Below are positions 52,616-64,000 of a stretch of DNA of 64,000 bases, in pieces. Under the pieces are notes generated by a model. That model was not told the DNA's origin and searched no databases. It worked only from the letters and a program-made list of their open reading frames with translations. This DNA is from Pelobates cultripes (taxonomy: Eukaryota > Chordata > Amphibia > Anura > Pelobatidae). The position numbers and the translations under genes are program-made. Numbering within the stretch: the stretch's first letter is position 1; each line of letters starts with the position of its first letter. The stretch is taken from positions 320,348,336 through 320,412,335 of the forward strand of contig OW240916.1 of assembly GCA_933207985.1 (NCBI GenBank), written 5' to 3'.

Positions 52616-53895
52616 GCTTTTGACCACGTCAATGAGCTGGTCTGGATGCCCCTTTAACTATATTACCCACCCCCAAAATCCAGCACGTTCTGTTCGCAGA
52701 TATGCGGACACACCATCTGCATGTGCTGTGTCCCAGGAATGAGCAGACTGGACATCTGACTCGAGCAGGCTTGGTTTTAATCGGTAAGCATCCAGGATCC
52801 TGTGCATAATGTGGACTTTCCCTACATCCTTCTAACTACAGAAGGGCCCACCGTGGTAGGTACTTTGTGGAGAGTTCTATATTTTTTTTTACATCATCTT
52901 GTTTTTTTCCAGCCCTGTTTTTATGTATGCCGTATTTTTGGATATTTCTCCCCATAGACTGTCAAGCTGGTTACCATTATATCTTGTTTTTTATTCAGTT
53001 AAGTTTGTGGTTTGTTTTTCACATATTTTATATATAATATAAAGTGTAAGTTGGGTCCTCACCATTTTCACCGTTTAGGAGTGAGGCCCCTTTGGTCTCA
53101 GCCTCCCAGGTTTTTTGGGGGCCAGAAACAGACCTTTGTTCCAGTAGAAACTGTAGCTTATTAACAGCTACATTTGGTTATATTGTATATAACAAAGGAT
53201 AAAGGAAAACAGCAGTGCAGTCCAGGAGCCTGAATGTAAATCAAGGTCTCGTGGGTTGCAGCCCTGTGACCACCTATAGTGGAGCTCATAGGATGAGGGC
53301 ATAACCCTCTAATAGCGTAAAAGTGGGAAATATAGTGTCCCACTGAGGGAGACCAGAGGCAGGGGCTCCACTGGCATAAAAAAATAAAAAGAGGGAAAAG
53401 GGAAGGAAACCCAACTTTTAATCAATCTAGGAATATGCATAAAAGGCAAGCCAAAAGGAAAAAAGGCAGATTAGCTAAACGGTGCAACGGGGATATGTGA
53501 GCTACAGTGCTCTAACTCACAGGAAATGGGGGAACCAGAGGAAGACAATTTAGCTCTTGAATATAGTGTAACAAAAATGTAACTACTGTTACTACCATGA
53601 TTATGGTGCTAAAGTACCCCGTTCCCTCTAGCAACCGACTAAATGGATAGGCAGATATGTCAGGTAAGAGGGAAAGATAAGTAGGAGATTGGAGAATCTA
53701 ATCAAACCTAACAAAAACTTAGAAGGCCTTCCCTTAGATTACCTCGACACGGTGGACAAGCCACTAATGTCTACCTGAACCATCTCTCCCTATTACAGCT
53801 TGCCAAAGAAAAAGAAAAACGTGAAATAAACCTCCCTAAAAAGAAGATAAACACAATGGTATGAAAATTGTGCTACCTAGTGAGGTGTGAAAGGA
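52616..53895. other. No gene recognised
   Basis: Mixed AT-rich sequence after the minisatellite. No element with clear ends was found. Confidence 0.4.
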
Positions 53896-53909
53896 AAGAA
53901 ACAGAAAGA

Positions 53910-53948
53910 TTGACACGCGTTTCGCGTGTCAGCACGCTGTCGTCAGGA
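53910..53948 (-). ncRNA. Hammerhead-ribozyme-like motif of a Penelope-like element
   Basis: Minus strand: CTGACGA (53946-53940), two unpaired bases, stem GCGTG/CACGC (53937-53933 with 53928-53924) with loop CTGA, then GAAA (53923-53920) and CGCGTGTC. CUGANGA and GAAA around a stem are the hammerhead core, and Penelope-like elements are known to carry such ribozymes. The first closing pair of stem II is C-C instead of G-C, so this copy may be inactive. Confidence 0.5.
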
Positions 53949-55819
53949 GCATACTACTGTGGGCAGCTTGTCTGTCAGCTTTATGTCCTTATCATTAACT
54001 AACAAGTACCATCAGCTGTTCTCTGTGGGAGGTCACGGAGAAGGGCATACAGGGTCATCAACCCACCCCCTAAGTAACCTGACTGGTTAACACTCTAGGA
54101 GTGGCAAGGTGGGCAGAGAGCTAAATAGAGCCACACCTCACATGTTGAAATTGGACTTACCTCAGTGTGCAGCCCAAACCAAAGGCTTTTCCAAAATTTA
54201 GGGAGTCCCTCAAAATGTAAACAAATGCCTCACGTAAGGGTATGGCAAAACCCCATAAAAAGGATATGGCTGGGAGAAGGCTTGTTGGTGTATGGAAGGG
54301 TATCCTATCATTGAGTTTATACAGGACGGGGATTGGTGTGTCTGGTGAGATCTCTGAGATATGAAGCACTTCTCTTATATGAATGGGAAAACTTAGCATC
54401 AAACAGTCCTGCATAGTGATCAAGGGAGCCAAATTATGGATAGATAGAAACACTGAGTGCAAACAGATCTGCACCAGAGTGTGTGTAAGAACCTGTGGCA
54501 ATAAAAATATGGGGTATCACCACTAACACACATAGCCAACTCAGAATAAACTCCACTTAGTGGACCTATGTACTAAATGAAATTATTAACGTCCTGACTG
54601 AGCCACTGATGTTATCAACTTGGAATAATAATACTATCCATACGTACTGTGAAAGCTATGGGCTTCCTACCGCTATACTTTCTATATACCCCCACTTCCG
54701 ATTTACGTACGGATTAAGCAGATCTGTCCTCTATGTGTCTTAGATACAGGTTGCTACTAGTTTTAGTTCAGTTCTGCTGCTTTCCACACTGAGAGGGGGT
54801 TTGGATCACTAGTGTTTTATGGTCAGTACTAGGTGAGGTAATTAGGGGGAGGCCCGTCCTTTTATCCTCTCTTATGGATTTACTCAGGGTTGCACCCAGC
54901 CACTAGCGGCTCTCTAGGATACCGGCTGTCTACCCCTCAGTACTATACTAAGGGAGGTTAACTAGCCACCGCCTCTTTGACTGGCTATTACAAGCAGTCC
55001 ATCTACTCACAGGGGTCTATTCTAGTCTTTCCTTCAGTTGTATTTGGATTTATAAGTCCACTGGGTTGAGCCCTTACTACTTTTAGAGGTGTGGATTCTC
55101 ACTCTTTTGTCAGGCTTTCTGGGATCGGTGTTATGCTTTTTAGGGACTTTTTAAGTCCCATATACTATTAGCTACCTTAATCCCAGTCTGACCTCATGGC
55201 ATCAGCTATGGCATCAGCTATCCGGGTATTTTAACTAGGTAAATCCTTCACTTCTTTCACGTTCGTTCACACGTTGGTTTTTGTTGTATTTTTTTAATAT
55301 CTAGCATTATTGTCCTTACTTTAATTTACTCATTTATTTTTTTGATTGTCAATAAAGGTTCTTACCATTTTGTAAGCTATATTTACATTAAGAGGTATCT
55401 GTGGATGGAAGTAGATCCCACCTCCTTTTGTGGAGCTGGTGTTCTACCCCATCCTTTCGCATGTTTGTTCTATCATGTTCTGGGGTTAAGCCCCCCTTTC
55501 ATATCTCCTGTAACCCTTTGGAGGGACGGGTGTTGGCTTGTCCAAACCACGACCTCTCTATCTTTCGTACTGTGAAAGCTATTAGTCACGGAAGCATCCG
55601 AATATATCCTAGGATGGGGTATATAATGATTCAGAATTTAAGGACAGTCGAGTTTTGGACTGAGAGAAGTCCAGAACATGACAAGTCACTGCTCACAATT
55701 AAATTAAGTATTTAAATATCTATATATATATAGAAAAGAAAGGTAGGGATCTTGAGAAAAATCACTCAGCATTGTTGAATCCATGTTATAGAGAGAGTTG
55801 TACAGAAAGGCAGAAAAGG
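53949..55819. other. Possible Penelope-like 3' or terminal region, no gene
   Basis: Lies between the hammerhead-like motif and the GIY-YIG remnant, both on the minus strand, so it may be the element's 3' region. An AATAAA at about 55353 and several short frames are present without recognised domains. Confidence 0.35.
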
Positions 55820-56395
55820 AAAAACCCTAATTCAAGCCGTGTGGTGAAAGTGTGTTAAGTCTATAAATAGAATATGATTTTTTTTGTCGCAATCTGCAGT
55901 CCGAATTCCCTTTACATTGGGGTTGGGCATTCAATGCCCAGGAATCTGATTTTATTTGCAGAGTTAGCATGATGTGTTTAGGTGACGTGAGATCGGTGTC
56001 TCCAATGGTCTTATTAACGAGTTGACGTGTTCCCTTATACGCAGTTTGAAAGGGCAAAAGGGTTTTCCCACGTACTTCATACCGCATGAGCGCAACAGAA
56101 GGTAAACTAACCCTTCCGTTTCACGTTTGAAGAATGATTTTGCCAGGAACTTCTCGGAATCACTGCTATTTGAAAAAGATTTAGTCTGTTTGGTAATATA
56201 GGGGCATGCACTACAATGGCCGCACTTATAAGTATTGTCTCAAGGGTTTGTTTAGAGAGGTGAGATGATTTGGGACTAGCATGTCCTTTAGGTTTCTACC
56301 TCTGCGTGCCGTCACTAAGGGAAAGGGCGTGACTACCTTCTTGTTAGAGGGAAAAACTGCATAACATTCCAGGTACTGGCTCACCAGTGGCGAAA
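55820..56395 (-). pseudogene. Penelope-like retroelement, end of RT and GIY-YIG endonuclease remnant
   Basis: The minus-strand translation from about 56390 gives NLKDMLVPNHL (end of the RT region), then CGHCSACPYITKQTKSF (cysteine-rich spacer), GLVYLLLRSCGMKYVGKT (GIY-YIG core, with YLL and YVGKT) and a degenerate tail. Stops near 56225 and 56175 break it. The order is diagnostic for Penelope-like elements; the RT itself is absent. Confidence 0.75.
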
Positions 56396-56447
56396 CAATT
56401 AGGCTAAACTAATGACTGGGGAACCTAACTAGTTGCCAAGTGGCGAT

Positions 56448-56664
56448 GAGAGGCTCTACCTATGATTTTGCCCGTTGGGTACATTTGCCACCGAGCGGTG
56501 TGGAGGGGTGTTGGCCTCTTAGTAAGGTTTAAAGAGATTCAAGAAAGTTAGCCATGATAGGTGATGCCCCAGCTACTTTGCCGAGAGGGCGAAGATGCAA
56601 GTCAGTAGCTATGATTTGGCCCGAGGGGCGAATTACCTCTGTAGTTGAGGATAGGAGTTGGCCT
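56448..56664. repeat. Dispersed repeat block A, copy 2
   Basis: Same orientation as 6518-6734, with scattered substitutions. It ends where the hAT sequence starts. Confidence 0.8.
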
Positions 56665-56886
56665 CGTGAGTAGAGTTGAGCGGACACCTGGATGTTCAGG
56701 TTCGTTGAGTTCGGTCGAACTTCGGCCGAACTTCGGCAAAAAGTTTGAGTTCGGGCTTGAACTTGAACCAAACTTGACCCCGAACCCGACCCGAACCCCA
56801 CTGTAGTCAATGGGGACCCAAACATTTGGGCACTAAAATGCCTCTAAAAAAGTCCTGGAAAGGGCTAGAGGGCTGCAAAAGGAAGT

Positions 56887-58055
56887 TGTGACAGAACCAT
56901 CTGTCTGTGTATTGTAGATGGATTCGTCTGTTTTGCCCCGTTTGTGTAAATGGCTGTTTCCTATAGCCCAGCCATACGAATGACCATTTTTCCCAAAGAA
57001 AACTACCGAACGGATGGCCACCCAGGAGAGAAGTGTGCTGCTGGTTACCTATTGATCCCAATTATAACGTTGTGGTTAACCACAGACACTTCTCAATTAA
57101 ACCGAATTCAGAGTGGTCGTCGTTCGTATGTCGACCACGAGGCAGCGGCCATTTTAAAACGCACGAAAGCCCAGCGGTGTTCGGCTCTATTTTCATGGAA
57201 CTAAAAACGGACACTTTTTCTGCCGAACACCGCTGAAACAACGGAACGCCTGGCTGCCTCCACAAAAGCATACGAATACCGACCGTTCGGGAGTTTTGTA
57301 GCATACGAAAGGACTTAACCCAGATAGCCTTCCCATGGAGTCATTCGTATACTGAAAGACTGTAAGAACTTTGACTCCATGGCGATTGAACTATGTGTAT
57401 GGGATCTGAGCGCTATTCGCTAATAATATGAACTCAGATCCAGGCTATCTGGGGATATGTGATGCGAATGGGAAATGTTCGGTTTTTGTAAAGTTATGAA
57501 TTTTTATGTCTTTTCTGGTTTTATATTTAAAATGGCAACTGGCTTTGTCCTGGAGATAATTGAGTTACTTCTTAATTATCTCCAGGGCAGAGGGGACGAA
57601 ACCATATTGCATTGTGGGTAAAAGCTGTGACTGTATGTCTGGAATGTCCCCATGTCTGTCTGTCTGTCATTAGAGTCTCCCATTTGGTCCCCTAGGGGAG
57701 TGTCCACCAAGTGGGAGACCTGCATAAATACGGGCAGGTAGCACACAGTAAAGCCAGATCCTGTTTGATCCTCAATGCGGAGCTTCTGTCTCGTTATTGG
57801 GGGGATTTCTTCTTTGCGTTTAGAGACTGCTGGATGGAACCAAAAGCCGCTTGGTGGATGTTGTTGTTCGGCGGCTAGCAGTAGCTCGTGGATTTCCGTT
57901 CGGGAGTTTGGAGCCGTTCACGGATCCCGGTCGGGAGATTGCCGCTTCCCCTGAGTTTGGTTCGTACACTGCAGTTCATGCAAACGGAGATTATTGGTAT
58001 TGCAGAAGGGGACTAAACGGCGGTTTCGTTTAAAGACACCAGGGGTATCTTAACA
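56887..58055 (+). mobile_element. Solo LTR with 5-bp target duplication
   Basis: 1169 bp, TGTGACAGAACC to GTATCTTAACA, flanked by GAAGT at 56882-56886 and 58056-58060. It has a TATA-like CATAAATAC near 57723 and the GGAGATAATTGAGTT/AATTATCTCC inverted pair also seen at 13720-13773. A solo LTR is what recombination between two LTRs leaves. Orientation is from the TATA element. Confidence 0.82.
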
Positions 58056-58572
58056 GAAGTAAAATGGATGTAAGAGTAGGACAAGTGTCCTGCAAACAAA
58101 TGTAGATAGGGAAATTACTTAAAATAACATAAAAATTTAAAATACAGCTGAGCCATAAAATAGCACTATATGGAATCTTTGATTTTAGCTTTGGAAGAAC
58201 ATAAATCAAAATCTAAAGCAAGGCTGTCAGGAGGATCACCATAATTATCCATTTGAGAGAGGGTTGGAGTGCAGGGTATTCTCTTTCATTATTAAAACTG
58301 AGCTCAACTCCTGATGCATGGAGAAAAGGCCTTCACAAGCCTCTGCTATTGTGTACCTGGTTTATACTAAGTGACCCATTGGTTGAGGAGGCGGTGACTG
58401 TGGCGGTGTAGGTGGAAGCGGTGGTGGAGGAAGAGGTAGCCAACACTGTTTTTCATTTTTTAATCTTTTTTTTTAAATTGGGGTAGCCCCCAAAATATTG
58501 GGACATATAAAAAAAGAAAACAAAGAATAAGTGCACTTGAGTATAACAATGGCTGGGTGAGGCTGGTATAAA

Positions 58573-61377
58573 TGTCTATTCTGCACAAGGTACAGACAAG
58601 TCTGGTGGGATCCATGCCTGGTTCATTTTAATAAACGTGAGCTTGGCCATGTTGGCTGTGGACAGGCGGCTGCGCTTGTCTGTGATAACGCCCCCTGCCG
58701 TGCTAAACACACGTTCAGGTAATACACTGAGTGCAGGGCAGGCCAGCACCTCCAAGGCATAAAGGGCAAGCTCATGCCATGTGCCCAATTTGGAGACCCA
58801 GAAGTTTAATTGAGCAGACCCATCAGTCAGTACATGTAGGCGTGTGCACACGTACTGTTCACCATGTTGCTGAAATGCTGCCTCCTGCTAAGACGTTCCA
58901 TATCAGATGGTGGTGCTGGTTGTTGTGGCGTGCTGACAAAGCTTTTCCACATTTCCGCCATGCTAACCCTACCTTCTGAGGTGCTGGCGGTGCCCCAGCT
59001 GCGTTGGTGACCTCTTCCTCCTCCTCTGCCTTCACCTTGTGCTTCCACTGAGCCCCCGGTGTCAGTTAGCAATGCCCTCAGCAGCGCGTCTACCAGCGCG
59101 CATCTTCCGATCACACTCCAGTGAGGGAATTAAGGATGGCACGTTGTCCTTGTAATGGGGATCCAGCAGGATCCAGCAGGGTGGCCACCCAGTAATCAGC
59201 ACAAGTTAGAATGTGGGCAACTCGGCAGTCGATGCGCAGGCACTGCAGCATGTAGTTGCACATGTGTGCCAGGCTGCCCAGAGGCAAGGACAAGCTGTCC
59301 TCTGTGGGAGGTGTATCATCTGTGTCCTTCGTATCCCCCCAGCCATGCTCCAGTGATGCCCACGAGCTTTGTTGGGTGCCACCCTGCTGTGAACACGGTT
59401 CCTCCTCCTCATCCTCCTCATCCTCCAGAACTGTGCCCTGGCTGGACAATTGTGTACCTGGCCTATGCTGGTGCAGGAACCCACCCTCCAAGCCACTTGT
59501 GAATGACTGGCCTGATAACGGTGGAAATGACCCCTCTTCCTCCTCCTCTTCCTCCTGTGCCACATCCTCTTCCATCATCGCCCGAAGCGTTTTTTCAAGG
59601 AGACACAGAAGCGGGATAGTAAGGCTGAGAACGGCGTCATCGGCACTGGCCATGTTGGTGGAGTACTCGAAAATGGCACACAGGTCTCGCTTGGAGGCCC
59701 ACTCATTGGTGGTTAAGTGGTGTTGTTCCGCAGAGCGACTGATCCGTGCGTTCTGCAGCTGAAACTCCACTATCGCCTGCTGCTGCTTGCACAGTCTCTC
59801 CAGCATGTACAAGGTGGGCACGTTGCATATGAGGCGGTGAGCAGGAAGGCCGAAGTTACGCTGCAGCGCAGACAGCGAGCAGCAGCAGGATGAGAACACC
59901 GAAAGCGCGCACAGGCGGCCCGCACTTTCTGCAGCATCTCTGATATGTCTGGGTAGTTTTTCAGGAATTTCTGCACCACCAAATTCAGCACATGCGCCAG
60001 GCAAGGGATGTGCGTCAAACCGGCTAGGCCCAGAGCTGCTACGAGATTTCGCCCATTATCGCACACCACCAGGCCGGGCTTGAGTCTCAGAGGAAACAAC
60101 CACTCATCGGTCTGTTGTTCCATGCCTGTCCACAGCTCCTGCGCGGTATTTTAGGTATTTTTCCCCCAAACTTATGAGTTTCAAAAACAGCCTGCTGTCA
60201 TTTCCCCCTGGTTATGCTGAAGTTGGTGGTGAAGGTGTTACGCTGACCGGATGAGGAGGTGGTTGAGGAGGAGGAAGCTGAGTAGGAGGAGGAGGCAAAG
60301 AGAAATGCCCTGTAATCCTCGGTGGCGGAAGGACATGTGCCAAACTGCTATCCGCCTCAGGCCCAGCCGCCACTACATTTGCCCAGTGTGCAGTTAGGGA
60401 GATATAGCATGCTTAGTGGTCCACGTATCGGTGGTTATGTGGACCTTGCCACAGATGGTGTTGCGCAGTGCACACCTGATTTTGTCCGCCAATTGGTTGT
60501 GCAGGGAAGGGATTGCTCGCCTGGAAAAGTAGTGGCGGCTGGGAAGGACGTACTGTGGGACAGCCACCGCTATCAGGTTTTTAAAACTGTTCGTCTCCAC
60601 CAGACAGAATGACAGCATTTCAAAGGCCAAGAATTTTGAAATGCTGGCATTCAGGGCCAGGGATCGTGGGTGGCCGGGGGGGTACTTCCTTTTTCTCTCC
60701 AGTGTTTGGGAGATGGACAGCTGAACGCTTCCATGTGACAGTGTGGAGATTATTGGGGACGGTGGTGGACGTGGTGGCATTGCTGCCACATCCTCTGTTT
60801 GCGGGGTGGCAGGTGCCACTGTGACTCCAGAGGTGGAGGAAGAGGCCGAGACAGTAGCAGAAGAGGAAGCAGGAGGAGCCTGAGACCTTTCTTTGTTTTT
60901 GAGGTGCTTACTCCACTGCAGCTCGTGTTTTGAATGTTGATGCCTGGTCATGCAGATTGTGCTCAGGTTTAGCATGTTTATGCCTCGCTTCAGGCTCTGA
61001 TTGCACAGCGTGCAAACCACTCGTGTCTTGTCGTCAGCACATTGTCTGAAGAACTGCCATGCCAGGGAACTCCGATTTTGCACCCTGCTCCCTCTTATGC
61101 TGTGCTGGTGCCTCTGTGCGACCACCGCCTCTTCCTCCAAAATGCACACGTCACTCGCATAACCTTGACTCCATGTGGGGTCTAGGACCTCATCATCCTC
61201 CACATCATCTTCCACCCACTCCTCAACTCTGCCCTCCTTGCTGGTCTCCACACTGCAGAAAGTCACAGCAGTTGGCACCTGTGTTTCGTCATCATCAGAG
61301 ACGTGCTGTGGTGGTCCTCGCATGTCCACATCCTGACACATAAGTGGTTGTGCATCAGTGCACTCAATCTCTTCCAC
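58573..61377 (-). pseudogene. BED-type hAT transposase, frameshifted
   Basis: The N-terminal frame 60394-61377 (327 aa) has an acidic leader, a BED zinc finger (WQFFRQCADDKTRVVCTLCN, then TRHQHSKHE) and the catalytic-domain start ending DTWTTKH. After a frameshift near 60400 the frame 59770-60123 has VVCDNGRNLVAALGLAGL and IPCLAHVLNLVVQKFLKNYP. The frame 59111-60004 carries the middle with a glutamate-rich insertion. The C-terminal dimerisation region is at 58576-58851 (LACPALSVLPERVFSTAGGV). Several frameshifts make it non-functional. It resembles ZBED-like hAT proteins. Confidence 0.88.
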
Positions 61378-61386
61378 TTCTAGTGG

Positions 61387-62317
61387 TAAAATGTAACAAT
61401 AGTGTTAAATACTTATCGTATTATGTAGGTGTCTTCAAAATAGCATGCAATAGTGTATAATTGTAAATCATATTTGGATAAAATCCTAAAAGTGGAACGC
61501 TCACAATTTTCAGAGCTAATACACACAGCTCTGGTATGACGGTTTGACAGGCCTGTGGGTCCATTTAAGTGACTCCCTCTTTAGAGTTTACCGTAGATGG
61601 TTCCTTATACTGCATGTTCTAATGCAGGTCACTAGGTTAATATATAAAATGTATACAGTATAATATTGTTTAGCACCCAGATATACTGTGTCTTTAGATA
61701 TATTATACTCACAAGTGTGGAGCCTATTGTATGGCTCACTATGATAAGGGGCCATACACCCCCATGATAGAGTGCAGGAACACTGGATAACCACTAATAT
61801 TTTAAAAAGTATATGCTTTATTAATTTTTTATAAAAAAAATTAAAACACAGTTTAAAATACATTTTTAGTCCATTATTGCATCCATTGCAATTTTTCTAA
61901 GTCCATTTTTGCATCCATATACGAATTTCACCAACCCACGGTACGCATGTGCAATGGGATATATTTGACAGAGGTTGCATATTGTAGTGTTATAACTGCT
62001 TTTATTACAAATATTAAGCATTTTTAATGTGCCATAAAAAGGTATATCTACTAAACAGCGCTTTCTGCACACCTATACTTATATACAGAACTGGGCAAAC
62101 GTAGGTATACAGTGTAGCTTATTTGTATATATCTTCCATCAATGTTGCAATATTCCACTATTCTTTCCAACTGTCACATTGATATTTGAATGCTTGAAGG
62201 GAACTTTGTTGTGTCGATGTGTATGTGTCCCATATAATCTGTTGTGAGGAATTTCATTAATTGAACTGTATGCCCACTTTTGGGCCAGGCTGTATATGCA
62301 CAAGTAGTGGGTACAGA
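61387..62317. repeat. Dispersed repeat block B, copy 2
   Basis: Collinear with 8385-9239, with one large length difference near 61825-61945. Confidence 0.85.
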
Positions 62318-62702
62318 AGTAGAAGCACAGGTCTGGTGTGTAATGAGCCTGATCAGCTGTGAGTCTGCCACCATTCTGCAAAATCATCAGAAACCCCTTT
62401 TAAATCCGAGCACCAGAAACCGGAGTGGTGTGTCTAGATGCGGGTGATGAAAATTATCCTTATTATCGTATGAGCGGCCTGGTTTGGAATTGGTGGGAGG
62501 CGTGGGATCAGTTGATGGCCTTTTCCAAGCCAGAGTGTGAGCCCTGATTCCTATGTCGTGGGGGGGGGAGGGGGTGTGGGGGGGACTATGTGTTTAGTCA
62601 CTCTGCACTGTAGTGCCCTATGCCCTGTTTTACGGTAGTGCTTAAAGGTATGTGGTTTGTGTGGGGCTAAGATAGCTCATAAAAAATAAAATCTAAAGCA
62701 AT
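62318..62702. other. No gene recognised
   Basis: Includes a G-rich run near 62558-62584. Nothing interpretable was seen. Confidence 0.4.
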
Positions 62703-63258
62703 TGTTGTGGCGAACCTAGCCACTTGGGACTGCCTAAGATAGAATGGTTGTGCCTATTTTCTGTTGTGTACTGCGCGCCGGTATAGTGTGGCGTCTCCGG
62801 CTATGTTTAATTTATGCTGTACTGTGTATGTCTGTTCGAATCCTCCCCATTCGTTAGCATTGCTATTAAAACTGACTAAGTTGTATATTTTGAAGTTGAA
62901 AGGTAACGGTTTATGTCCTCGTAGTTTTCATTACTGTATGTTACAGCAGGGGCTGTTGGGAGGAGGACCTGGAAACGGTAGTCTCCCTCCAGTCCCCTCA
63001 ACCAAAACCCCTGCTGCCCATCTTTGGAAACCCCTGTTGAGTGACCTGCTTTAAATATCAGTTATTTTTAATAAAGTGACAGTTGAGTGACCTGCTTTAA
63101 ATATCAGTCTTTTTGAATAAAGTGGCAGTTGACTCTCAGACTGTGTTTCGTCTGGTTCTTGGGAGGATTTGGGAATATTGCCTGCTTCCAGCTTTGTACT
63201 TGGTTATTGCATTCTACCAGCAGAGATCCTGGGATTATAAAATTGCAGCTCCGCAACA
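62703..63258 (+). repeat. 5' LTR of a Ty3/Gypsy-type retrotransposon
   Basis: 556 bp from TGTTGTGGCG to CCGCAACA, with 5-bp inverted ends TGTTG/CAACA. A segment of about 49 bp with CCTGCTTTAAATATCAGT and AATAAAGTG is present twice (about 63032-63078 and 63081-63128), duplicating the polyadenylation signal. The body of the element continues rightward. Confidence 0.8.
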
Positions 63259-63260
63259 AT

Positions 63261-63278
63261 TGGTGGCAAGCGGCGGGA
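63261..63278 (+). other. Primer-binding site of the Gypsy-type element
   Basis: TGGTGGCAAGCGGCGGGA begins two bases after the LTR. I could not assign the tRNA. Confidence 0.6.
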
Positions 63279-63367
63279 TCCAACCGTACAGCAGGAAAAA
63301 CGCTGTTTATACAATTGGAATTGACATACTGGAAAGCAGAAGGCAATTGATACAGATGCAGAAGTGA

Positions 63368-64000
63368 ATGGGGACGGACTACACCATATTGAAACGGCAA
63401 ACGTTAAAGGAGCTGTTGGAAGCCAGGGGTAAGATAGCCAGCAATAAGCCTAAAGCAAGACTTATTGCCGAGCTAATGGAAGGAGACCGAGCTCGTAGTG
63501 CTACACCCCCAGCAAACATGGAGGAGACCCCATTTGAACGAGAAATGAGGACAAGATTGGCATTTTGGCCCGCTCCAGTATCTCCAGAATTTATGACCAT
63601 AATTTCGGCGGATGCACAGGAGTACGTGATGGCGCAAATGAATCAAGCCTTCTCACCTCAAGCAGAAACCGCTGCTGTTTCAACTGTGGGCCAGGGAAGG
63701 CCAAAAATACCACATCATGCATTTAAAACTTTTTGCGAGGATAAAGACGAAATAGATGGATTCTTGCAAGATTTTGAAAGATTGTGTGACTTGCATGATG
63801 TAGAGCAAGCTATGTGGGTACCTTTGTTGGCAGGCAAACTGTCTGGGCGTGCAGCAGACGCCTACCGGGCTGTACCCAGAGAGGACAGCAAGAATTATGA
63901 CAAGGTAAAGCAGGCGCTATTAGAAAGGTATGCCATTACCCCAGAGGCATACCGGCGCAAGTTCCGAGAATTGAAAAAAGGGGACAAAGACTCACATGCG
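63368..64000 (+). CDS. Gag-like protein of a Ty3/Gypsy-type retrotransposon, partial (runs off the edge)
   Basis: An ATG at 63368 opens a frame of 211 codons that is still open at the window edge; it has no stop and was therefore easy to miss. It lies about 110 bp after the LTR, as expected for gag. The N-terminus is basic/helical, and the second half has retrotransposon capsid features (an FxEDKDEIDGFLQDFE stretch and a YRRKFRELKKG segment near residue 200 that recalls the SCAN/Gag C-terminal capsid fold). No frameshift is seen, so the copy may be young. Confidence 0.82.
   Translation, partial: MGTDYTILKRQTLKELLEARGKIASNKPKARLIAELMEGDRARSATPPANMEETPFEREMRTRLAFWPAPVSPEFMTIISADAQEYVMAQMNQAFSPQAETAAVSTVGQGRPKIPHHAFKTFCEDKDEIDGFLQDFERLCDLHDVEQAMWVPLLAGKLSGRAADAYRAVPREDSKNYDKVKQALLERYAITPEAYRRKFRELKKGDKDSHA

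Larger units (their letters stand above)
56665..61386 (-). mobile_element. hAT transposon with BED-finger transposase, degraded, containing a solo LTR
   Basis: The left part (AGTAGAGTTGAGCGGACACC, then GTTCGG/CGAACC-rich sequence and TCAATGGGGACCC) is a subterminal region I associate with frog hAT elements. The transposase frames follow on the minus strand up to 61377. The right end is only 9 bp beyond the start codon, where repeat block B begins, so the element's 5' end is missing. No target duplication could be defined. Confidence 0.7.

Noticed and set aside
49939..52632. Long open frames (up to 512 aa) on both strands of the 87-bp array
   Set aside because: The unit is 29 codons long, so stop-free frames persist on either strand automatically. 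Shortened units shift or delete blocks, no start context or flanking exon was found, and both strands are equally open.

Overview
The window reads as nuclear DNA of a vertebrate, most likely an anuran amphibian. It holds one spliced protein-coding gene in a dense mixture of transposons: TTAA-flanked T2/Kolobok-type MITEs, hAT-like elements, CR1/L2-type LINEs, Tc1/mariner elements, a Polinton fragment, Penelope-like remnants, LTR elements and minisatellites. No bacterial gene organisation, CRISPR array, tRNA or rRNA was seen. The species assignment is inference from repeat content.

The central finding is a complete minus-strand gene at 18115-36224. I reconstructed 22 coding exons by eye; every junction has GT/AG ends and the phases close to 3132 nt (1043 codons plus stop). 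It encodes an AGC kinase of the protein kinase N (PKN/PRK) family: two HR1 coiled-coil repeats, a C2-like domain, a linker, a kinase domain and the AGC C-terminal tail. It differs from classical PKNs in three ways. The first HR1 repeat (HR1a) is absent and replaced by a short N-terminus with a myristoylation/palmitoylation-like signature. The linker is mostly one 772-nt exon of about 6.5 in-frame 38-residue acidic Ser/Pro repeats. Several kinase signature positions are altered while the core catalytic residues remain.

Layout. 1-18000 is wall-to-wall repeats: a minus-strand LINE (508-3226) broken by a MITE and a hAT element, further hAT-like elements with clear target duplications (3877-5885 with a nested copy; 16013-17446), and a plus-strand LINE (9240-15515) broken by a Polinton DNA polymerase fragment, an LTR fragment and another repeat. 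18000-36224 is the kinase gene; its introns carry a T2-like MITE, a mariner-like MITE and a 5'-truncated LINE. Just upstream of its start codon is a four-copy 92-bp tandem repeat with paired TGATGTCAC motifs.

36676-49134 is a transposon nest. A DD34E Tc1 element sits in an (AT)n run; a 10.8-kb LTR element with 4-bp target duplications is inserted in the Tc1 3' inverted repeat; a DD37E Tc1/mariner element with an intact 338-aa transposase lies inside the LTR element. The LTR element shows no recognisable gag, pol or env although its LTRs are only a few percent diverged.

50044-52615 is an 87-bp minisatellite of about 30 units. Beyond it are a Penelope-like remnant with a hammerhead-ribozyme-like motif (53910-56395), a degraded BED-finger hAT transposon containing a solo LTR (56665-61386), and the 5' LTR plus an open gag frame of a Ty3/Gypsy-type element that runs off the right edge.
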